Source: Pilatotrama ljubarskyi (taxonomy: Eukaryota > Basidiomycota > Agaricomycetes > Polyporales > Polyporaceae). Taken from it: 64,000 nt of DNA. This document shows positions 56,554 through 64,000 of the stretch, piece by piece (positions within the stretch are counted from its first letter, which is position 1; each line of letters opens with the position of its first letter). The stretch is taken from contig MU277723.1 in the NCBI GenBank assembly GCA_022385805.1, positions 151,444 through 215,443 on the forward strand, written 5' to 3'. Below the pieces are notes generated by a model. The model did not search any database and was not told the origin of the DNA. It saw only the letters and a list, made by a program, of their open reading frames with translations. A program made the position numbers and the translations under genes.

Positions 56554-57299
56554 TTACAGTAAGGAGACTTCCTTGACATCCCAGACGGCACCTCCGCGCT
56601 CGACGGTCTCTCCTTCTTCCAGCTTTGTCCAAGTAGCGTCGCAGGGGATGTCAAAATCCCCGACTTGCCCTACCTTCGTCCACATTCCATCCGTCCATGT
56701 CCATCGTTGTACAGACACCTTCGAGCCATCGCGGACGATTCCTTGGCAGTACTGTCCGATGCGGACAATCACACCGCGTCTACCCAGCAGGTCCTGGCGC
56801 ATCTCCAGCAGGATAGACACCGCCTTCCCGTCGTGAGGCCCGCCGACGGCAAGCACAGGCACAGCCTTCCACGCTTCCTCGTACTCCCTCACTTCGCCAG
56901 TCTCGGGATGCACCATGCTCCCCCGCTCGAGCTCGACGTCCGGGAGGGTCGGGTGAGGGAACATGTCGCCCTCGTCCGCCTCCCCTTCCGGATGCTCCGT
57001 GCGTGAACTGATCTCGTGGATCCACTTGCCGTGCGTGGGTGTCCCGACTGAACGGCCGGCAAAGCCCCACTCCAGCGCTGTCAACGGGGACGCGGAGGGG
57101 TCGGTGGACTTGAAGAAACGGAGGTCGACGAAGCGTCTGCTGGGAGTTGTCAGGACAAGGGTGGAGGTCGGCTCGGAGGCTTCATCTGGGAACTGCGAAG
57201 GCGAGCGTGAGCGCGGAAGTGGCGATATCATCCTGATCGAGAGAGGCGCGAGGAGCTGGCACATACCCAACGGATGTACAAGCGTTCGGAGATAGACAT
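56554..57299 (-). CDS. HRI1-like fungal protein
   Basis: Two exons (57299-57267 and 57192-56554) encode 223 residues. The 33-base first exon gives MSISERLYIRW, which then joins FPDEASEPTSTLVLTTPSRR. Further blocks are FVDLRFF, TALEWGFAG, KWIHEISSRT, DEGDMFPHP and GSMVHPETGEVREYEEAW, which match the pattern I recall for the fungal HRI1 family (a lipocalin-like fold; yeast Hri1 binds the kinase Hrr25). The C-terminal half is predicted all-beta (VIVRIGQYCQGIVRDGSKV). No targeting signal. The fold call is moderate; a cellular role in this fungus is unknown. Confidence 0.7.
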
Positions 57300-58917
57300 A
57301 ACGTCTTGCTATCAGACTCGACAACAAACGGCGGCCTGAGCTGATAGTATGGGGCCGTCTACCACTGCACTCAGTTCTGCTCCATCGTAGGGCGAAAGAT
57401 GATCAAACTGCCCGACCTTATCTTGTGAGCGGTGGATGTGCTATGATCATAGCTGCTGATGTGCGTTGAAGCGCGCGCCACTTACAATTTTGAGTCAACA
57501 GGCCCGGGGCGAGACGCGTCTTGACACGCTCCTCGGTGAAGCTCTAGCTTTGATGCGTGAACAAATTCGAGGGATCGCACTGGGCACGAAACTTTACACG
57601 CTCGTCCTCTCCACTCCAGCAGAGCGTGATAGGTCTGCCTCTGGGAGACTACGCGCGAAACGCACTTGTGTGTGCGACGGTATACTGTACATAAGTACCC
57701 TATTGCAAGGCGGTTAACCTGGGTTCGCCGTGGGAAGACAGACCGGTGTGCGCGCACTGCCTGGCATCCCGGCAGGCGCTCATTACACTCTCCGAGTTTG
57801 TCGACTCCGTTCCTTGCTTTCTGCCCCTCAGTATGGATGCCCTCGCTAAAGCGCCATCTAGAACCCATCGCCAGTATTTGCTGGATCGGAGACGCCTTCA
57901 CAAACGAAGTTAGTGAGGATGCTGGTGATCCTGCCAGCCTTGCTACACTTTGCGCGATATCCTATGACAGCATCACCGGAAGGACCTTCATCGGAACAAC
58001 TCAGCCTCTCAAAGCAACCGTCTTTATACATGTGATCGGAGCTCAGCGTCCTTCAGCTACAGTTCGGGTCGATCTAAGCAGTCGGTGAGTCTCCAGCGAT
58101 GGTGTGAACCGTGAAGTCTGGTCGGACTTCGGAATAAACCCTCGACTCACAGCCAGTTCAGATGTCCACTCTCCGTCAGCCTGCAGAGACGATTTTTGAG
58201 CATTCCCGTCAGTCGTGGAGTGTCCACCACACATCATCGCAAGCCAGAAGTGCCGGTAGTGCCGCCATCATGGGCGGTGTGGTGCTTTTCCGGGGTATCG
58301 TCTGTCATGCTCACATCCACAGGGTAACGACCTGTGTTCGTGGATATGAGACCAGCTCTCGGCCGACAAAAGGAGGTACAGCAACTGCGGCCTGCGCGAG
58401 GCCCACTTAGGCCGGAAGGGAGCAGCTGCTCTCCAAAGCTCTACGGGCCGAACCGATGTTGACACCACTTATCACCCTGTACAGGGAGCTCATACGCATT
58501 CGTCCAGGCACATCGCGCACAGCCCCCTGCGACGCCGGTACCGGGCAGGAGACCCAATGCCGCTGCTGCATACGCGTGCCGCCCACGTTTCACCATTACA
58601 CTTCTGTGAGCCGCGGGAGTGTACCTCTTCACACGGCTTGAACTGACTCCATAGGCAGTGCTGTGGCCACCGCTCGCCGTTTTACCGGGTCCAGTTGGGC
58701 CATCGGTGAACGCTTATTCTTACGCGGGCAATTGTCTTCGCTCGCTCTGGGGTGCACTGCCCGGGCTAGATCCAGCTTTAAACGCCCGATAGCTCCTCAG
58801 GCTGGCTCGACCTCCGCGGTATATAAGCCAGCCCTCCGAGTGGACGAACTCTCCACTGTTCATACAGTAAGTCGCGCTCACGGCAAGCATACGCATCCGC
58901 ACCACCACCCATCCACT
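57300..58917. other. Intergenic region upstream of Nis1-like copy D
   Basis: About 1.6 kb with small unrelated frames only. The right end holds the promoter of copy D. Confidence 0.45.
58820..58827 (+). promoter_or_regulatory. TATA box of Nis1-like gene D
   Basis: TATATAAG lies about 98 bases before the start codon, the same spacing as for copy C. Confidence 0.6.
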
Positions 58918-59469
58918 ATGAAGCTTTTTGCCGTCCTCTCCACCCTTGCACTTGCATCGGTTGGTTCTGCGCAGATGGCTGTCATCCGTGCACCTCCTCC
59001 GAGGTCCACCTTCTCCCCGGGCGAGCAGTTCGTGGTCGATGTCGACCGTCCAGTACGTTTATGATTTCTACGGCTTTGTTGTCTTCTCGGACTGATGCAG
59101 GGTTCAAGGATACCCTCACGGGCTCGCAAGAGGTCTCCGTGGCCATCGGCCTCTTGAGCTGCCTTGGCCAGGCTCCTCCGGGAACCTGCGACGGCATCAA
59201 CACGGCTGAGGAAATCGGTACCTCGCTCTACGCGGGCCCGTACACCCCTCAGCTTCGGCCAGGCGGGTCTGACCTCTTCCAGAACTTCACGGTCACCGTC
59301 CCAGTCGGCTTCCAAAAAGGAGCGGCGGCACTCTCCGTCGCACACTTTTCCCTGGTTGGGGTGAGTGCTCAAAGGTCACTCATCATAAATGACTGAGTAT
59401 CGATGCTATGCGTAGGCTCGCAACTGGCCGACTCTTGAGATCCTGAACGAGACGGTCTTCATTGTCTAA
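58918..59469 (+). CDS. Small secreted protein, Nis1-like (copy D)
   Basis: Three phase-0 exons (58918-59052, 59109-59360, 59416-59469) give 146 residues. MKLFAVLSTLALASVGSAQ is a signal peptide. The mature part has IRAPPPRSTFSPGEQFVVDV, DRP, DTLTGSQEVSVAIGLLSC, GTCDGINT, YAGPYTPQ, DLFQNFTVTVP and VAHFSLVG, ending EILNETVFIV. The first intron's acceptor must be the AAG at 59106-59108, because the nearer CAG breaks the frame. It resembles copies B and C (GTCDG, AP-x-GTC) more than copy A, although it lies over 52 kb away. Head to head with glycine-tail member 3, with the HRI1-like gene between them. Confidence 0.85.
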
Positions 59470-59732
59470 AGAGTCTTCACCGCTGCGCGTCATATCGAAC
59501 CCAGGGCTCTCGTGGAATAACCGATGCTGTGCGCTGTCGACATCTGGACGATATAACGGACTTGGCAGTACTGTATAGGAGTTTATAGTGTACTGTATAG
59601 CTCGACTACCCAGCGTATAAGTGCGCTGCTGTACCATAACAACTCGGTTTCGTGACGTCATTGACGGCGGCCGTATAAATGCTATGCTTTGCTCGTATTG
59701 TTCAGCGTCGCGTCTCCTGTCCTCTCCCGCCA

Positions 59733-61562
59733 ATGTCGACGCAAGGCCGATACACGTGCGAGATAGTCTTCCACAGCGCGGAAAACGTCCCGCTCGCCGA
59801 CCTGAACGACCTTGCATCGGACCCGTACATCTCCGCCACCCTCGTCCCTTCCCATCCCGGCGGGAACTCCGGCCCGAAATCCCTAGAATCCATCTCATTC
59901 CGCACGCAGACGGCGCGTCGTACTCTCAACCCCACCTTCAACGCACGCTGGATCGTCTCAGGCATTCCTGCTTCTGGCTTCGTGCTCATACTGTATGTCT
60001 GCGATGAGGACCCGGGCAATCGCGACGACAAGCTCGGCAAGGCCGTGGTCTGCTTTCCGGATCCGAACCAGGACCTAGGAGACGAGAGCACGCGCCAGCT
60101 CAAGGAGGGCTGGGACTCGGGCCAGCGCGAGTACAAGGTGCACAAACGACATGGGAGCTTGAGGACAAGGATCGGGACGTACCTCGCCAAGGTCGCGACG
60201 CGCGGACGCGTTGGCCATCGCACCCGCGTCCTGGTCAGCGTACGCGTGTTGGGTCCTGCTCCCCGCCTCGACGGCGAAGACGCGCACCGCATATATACCC
60301 TCGGGCCTCGTACGTTGATCCATGTCTATTCGCGACACTCTCTTTGACTGGGAGATTGCATGCAGACGTCTTCGTCAGACACTTTTCTCCCCTTGCCGCT
60401 CGACTCACCTGGGTCCGCTCCTTCATCGCGAACCGCTTACAGCTCACCGGACCTGTTCCGGCCGCCCTTCGCCACCGTTACGTCGGCTTTGCGCCGTTCG
60501 TTAAGGCGATGTTCAGAGCACGGGGCGTCGAGGGCATCTTGCTCAACCGGACCCTTCATAGGCAACATCGAGCGATTTACAAGTGGGATGCGAACACGAT
60601 CTGGGGCGTCGTCGGCCAGGAGGCTCACGATGGGAAGATCGAAGAGAATGGCGAGAGACAGGAAGGTGGCAAAGACACATCCGGCTCCGAGCGCACCGAC
60701 GAAGCCTTTGCCAGGAAGTTCCTGGAGATGGCGGCGTATGGCACCGAAGGACGCATATTCACCTACGTCATGATGCTCGACGGCGAATGGCGCTTCACGG
60801 TGCGCGGGGTGCTATGCATCAATTCCAGCTTTGAACTCACAAACTTGACTATCCTCACAGGAAACAGGAGAGGAGTTCGCCATCCAGCTCTTGAGCAAGC
60901 ATACGATGCACGCAGACGTGGCGCTCGAAATCGCGTACAGTGGTGAATTCTTCGTACGCCTGGTGCACCCATCCAACCATCCTTCAAGGACACACCACGC
61001 AGAGGGCTCTCCCGATGGCAATGGTGCTCCGCCTCAAGACGGTTGCTCAGATGACGGGGATGTGGAGTCAGAAACGGACCATCCCGATCCAAGCAGCCTT
61101 CCTCCTTCCGCGTACGAGCTAGTGATCGACAATGACTCAGGCACATACCGCCCAAACAAGGACCTCCTTCCTACACTTGCTGACTATCTGTCGCGCCCGT
61201 CGAACCTCGGGGCTCTCGGGCGCATACGGGCCATGGACGGCTTTGACGAGCGGCTGAAGCGATGGAAGGAGCGAAGGGCGGAGATTAAGAAGCGCGCCCG
61301 CGGTGGGGACAAGAGCAAGGGTGTGGCGAGGCAGGCGAGCGTGAGCTCCTCGAGCTCGAGCAGCTCGAGTTCGAGCGAAGGCGGACGAGAGGCGGCTGAG
61401 CGCGCTAGGGAGGACGCCGAGGCGGAGAGGCGTAAACTTGAGGGTGACGAAGCTGGGAAGAAGGCTTTGGTGGACGATGTGCAGCGAGCAGAAGACAACC
61501 AGGATAGCGATCCCGAAGCGCGCGAAGAGAAGCGCGGTTTAGAGAACGAGGGGCGGACTTGA
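59733..61562 (+). CDS. C2-domain protein, conserved in fungi
   Basis: Three exons (59733-60313, 60379-60799, 60861-61562) encode 567 residues. Residues 5-150 form a C2 domain (CEIVFHSAENVPLADLNDLA, SDPYISATLVP, TLNPTFNARWIVSGIP, LILYVCDEDPGNRDDKLG), with the Asp residues expected to bind calcium and membranes. The middle carries HFSPLAARL, GPVPAALRHRYVGFAPFVK, FLEMAAYGTEGRIFTYVMM and LDGEWRFT-ETGEEFAIQLLS, then KHTMHADVALEIAYSGEFFV and YELVIDNDSGTYRPN, a block I recall from uncharacterised fungal C2 proteins. The C-terminus is a charged coiled-coil-like stretch with a serine run. A soluble protein that may bind membranes when calcium rises; role unknown. Confidence 0.85.
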
Positions 61563-62520
61563 CCGACGAGGTCTTCCTCTTTCTTGATGGTTGAGATTTA
61601 GATACCCCGGATACGTCTGGACTTTGCTCTCGGACGATCGTGCGGCGAATACATCGTTTCTCGACTAGAGGCTGGAAGATCACGTCTGTCTGCTCCATGG
61701 GTCCGGTCGCCCTTTTGATTTTCGGCTTCAGGTGAGGTCGGCAAACCGTGATATTCATCCCACGATCGCTGACTTGCGTGTCGTTCAGAAGCTTTGCGAT
61801 TGCTCTGTAGACACCCCTTGCAGCGCGTCTTCATCCGACGGATCGTACGAATTATTTGAAAGCATCTGCTCTGACGAGCACGTCGCCACAAAACGCCCAA
61901 ATCACCTAGTCTCGAAAGGCCGCTCCCGCCCACGACCCATATGAGACCCAAAGCAGCAGAACCAATCTGAGCTCGCGCCCGGTGGTATATGTTGCACGTT
62001 CGATGTGAGTTCAATATAGCCATGGTTCGCTGTCCTACGTTGGCATACATATCTTGACGTCGTGGTTATAAACAGTCGCTTCGAACAGTCACCGGTTGAA
62101 CGTGATAGTTCAGCGTCGTCGAAAACTTCTATAACCACAGATGGCACAGAGTTCGCGGCACTACGTTTGGTATTGTAGTGGCGACTCGAGCTGCTCATGT
62201 CGACCAATTCCACGTCTGTGAGGTGCCCTGACTGGAACGTCACCGATTTGCGAGCGGTCATCCGGTACGCCAGCTCCAGACGAGAAGGTTCCTTCAACGA
62301 CCTGTAGTCTCTGAGGCTTAAGGTATACTTTGTTGCGACGGACAAATGATCGGCGTGTAGTCAATGTCAACTCTTCCTTGGACGTCTTCGTGATGCGATG
62401 CATGTCAGGATTCGCTGGTTCCTCCTTGCTTCTCGGATCGAAATGACTGACTCAATTTACCTTCAGCTCGTATATGAACGTTCGCCCCAAGACGCATTGC
62501 TCATTACCGATTCCTCAAAG
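61563..62520. other. Intergenic region
   Basis: About 950 bases between the C2-domain gene and the DUF6533 gene. Only short unconnected frames. Confidence 0.5.
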
Positions 62521-63574
62521 ATGTCAACTCAGACCAGCGCCGACGCCGAGCTCGTTGCTGAATATGCAGCAGGGTACGTCACCTTTCTCTTTCGCATGCT
62601 AGTACTGGAGTGACTGACACTGGTAATGTCGATAGCTTCGTAGCTGTGTGTTGCGACGCCGCTGTCTATGGTCAGTCGCCTCCTCTGAAATAACTCAACC
62701 GGGTCTCGCAAATTGAATCCGGATATCATAGGCCTGTTGTTCTTCGAATGGGCCGTGACTCTAGATAGAGAGGTCGACCTAGTCTGGCTGAGCAAGCGAA
62801 CAGGAGCGAGCGTACTCTTCGTGCTCAACCGCTACCTCATGCTATGGAGCTATATCATATCCCTTCCGCTCAGCTTTCAGTTGTCCGACCAGGCGAGTGC
62901 CGCATTAAGCTCACATGCGCGGTCTGTGCGACCTACTGACTTCCTTTGCTGCAGAGGCGAGTCTTAACGCTCCGAGCGAGGGCTTGCGACTGACTTTGAG
63001 GCAGTTGCAATGTACTCGGCTGGTTCGTCACCATCTCGGAGATCTTTCCCCGCATCGTGTGGGCCGGTGAGTCTGTCTATTGTATATATGTAACACTCTG
63101 AGGAGGACCTTCTGTCCGTTGTGGCAGTATTCTCCAGTTTTCGCGCTGCTGCCCTAAGCGAGGGCGATCTCCGCGTCGGGCTTGTCGTGCTCGCGCCGTC
63201 TCTCGCAGCCATCGGATTGAGCACGGTGAGCACTCGTTCGTAGGCAGCGCTCTGTCAGCAGTACTGATGCACTTCGCAGTATACGGCTTCACAGGCGGTC
63301 ACGGTAAATCTCCCATCACCCTTGTACTGCGAGTTTGAGAATCTACTTCCGGAGGAGACTTACAACAAGTAAGCGATCTTCCTAGCCTATGCCTGGTGTC
63401 ATCACCTGATGCGTGAGTCCGACAGGTGTGCGTATATGAGTACATGATTGATTTTTGGGACCCTCACGCTCGTCTGTAGACGCGATCGTGGATCGCCTGC
63501 TCTTCATACTCAGGTGGGGACTGGCAAGTCCCTGCGAGGCTTGCGGTGAGATTAGTCATCAGACGCCCGTCTGA
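62521..63574 (+). CDS. DUF6533-type multi-helix membrane protein, short version
   Basis: Basidiomycetes carry many receptor-like proteins that begin with DUF6533. Here the first exon gives MSTQTSADAELVAEYAAG, then FVAVCCDAAVY, then the DUF6533 signature FFEWAVTLDREVDLVWLSKR and TGASVLFVLNRYLMLWSYII. Later exons give SCNVLGWFVTISEIFPRIVW, AVFSSFRAAALSEGDLRVG and LVVLAPSLAAIGLST, then a loop with CEFENLLPEE. After that family members normally have three or four more helices, but here the frame continues for about 40 residues (AIVDRLLFILRWGLASPCEA) and stops at 63574. The junction after LSDQ is uncertain: a GC donor or a GT four bases later would both work. Truncated, or a decaying copy. Confidence 0.6.
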
Positions 63575-64000
63575 ACGGTGGTATCAGTGGCACCGCGTCT
63601 AAATGGAGGCGCGCGTCGCGCGTCGCGTCGCGTCCAATCGCGCGCTGTCTTTGTTCGACCGCGCATAGTGGGCAGCTTCATGCAGACTGTCGATATGTTT
63701 GAGGATGTGAATCGTGTATGGTAGGATTAGCAAAGAAGTACAAACTATAGAGGAGAATATGTGAGAATATACGACCCTGAGCTATGTAGTTTCCGGCATC
63801 TTCTCGCGACCCGCTGATGGCAAACCTTGAGCTTGCTGGAGCTGGATACCTGCACTGGGTGAAGCGCCGGATTTTGGTCGCGAAGCATCCGTGCAGAATG
63901 CCGAGATACTGCACTCATGCTGTACGCATTCTACCCGGGTTCCGTGCCGTTCAGCATGTCTTCCGCATTATCACATTCCTCAGGGGTTATTCGAAGATTC
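63575..64000. other. Right edge; no gene recognised
   Basis: Includes a short GCGCGTCGCGTCGCGTC repeat near 63611-63640. The remaining sequence shows no recognisable coding segment. Confidence 0.45.

Overview
The window is nuclear DNA of a basidiomycete fungus, most likely an Agaricomycete such as a wood-decay polypore. Nearly every gene is broken by short (about 45-75 base) GT-AG introns. Several gene families are basidiomycete types: an F-box protein with no introns, a DUF6533 membrane protein, Ser/Thr/Pro-rich single-pass membrane proteins, and small secreted proteins with two cysteines. No rRNA, tRNA, CRISPR array, intact transposon or plasmid/phage feature was seen. Gene models were built by hand from splice sites and reading frame, so exon edges are predictions. 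Family names come from motif recognition, not a database search.

Left part (1-10 kb): a ZIP zinc transporter of the SLC39A9 type (918-2126, minus), then three paralogous small secreted proteins that resemble the Nis1 effector family (3049-3640 plus, 4016-4562 minus, 6068-6628 minus), then two members of an unnamed family with a proline-rich N-terminus and a glycine-rich hydrophobic tail (8014-8598 and 9091-9912, both plus).

Middle (11-50 kb): two convergent Ser/Thr/Pro-rich single-pass membrane proteins, a Gfo/Idh/MocA oxidoreductase in many small exons, a secreted agmatinase-like ureohydrolase, a MATE transporter, a GldA-type glycerol dehydrogenase, a small basic protein, a third single-pass membrane protein with a signal peptide, the branched-chain 2-oxoacid dehydrogenase E1 alpha subunit, a Fic-domain protein, the mRNA-capping RNA 5'-triphosphatase (with a 47-base poly-C run in an intron), an F-box protein, a Mit_KHE1-type mitochondrial protein, a small hypothetical protein and a PhyH-like dioxygenase. 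This part is ordinary housekeeping and metabolic gene space; the genes do not look like one pathway.

Right part (50-64 kb): an isoprenylcysteine methyltransferase-like membrane protein, about 4 kb with no recognisable gene, a third member of the glycine-rich-tail family (55094-55570, minus), a HRI1-like protein, a fourth Nis1-like gene (58918-59469, plus), a C2-domain protein and a short DUF6533 protein near the edge.

The most unusual pattern is the layout of the two small families. A Nis1-like gene and a glycine-tail gene stand head to head near 6.6-8.0 kb and again, in mirror-image order, near 55.6-58.9 kb. Sequence similarity also pairs the matching members. This suggests an inverted duplication of a two-gene module, or a long-lived functional pairing of the two families.
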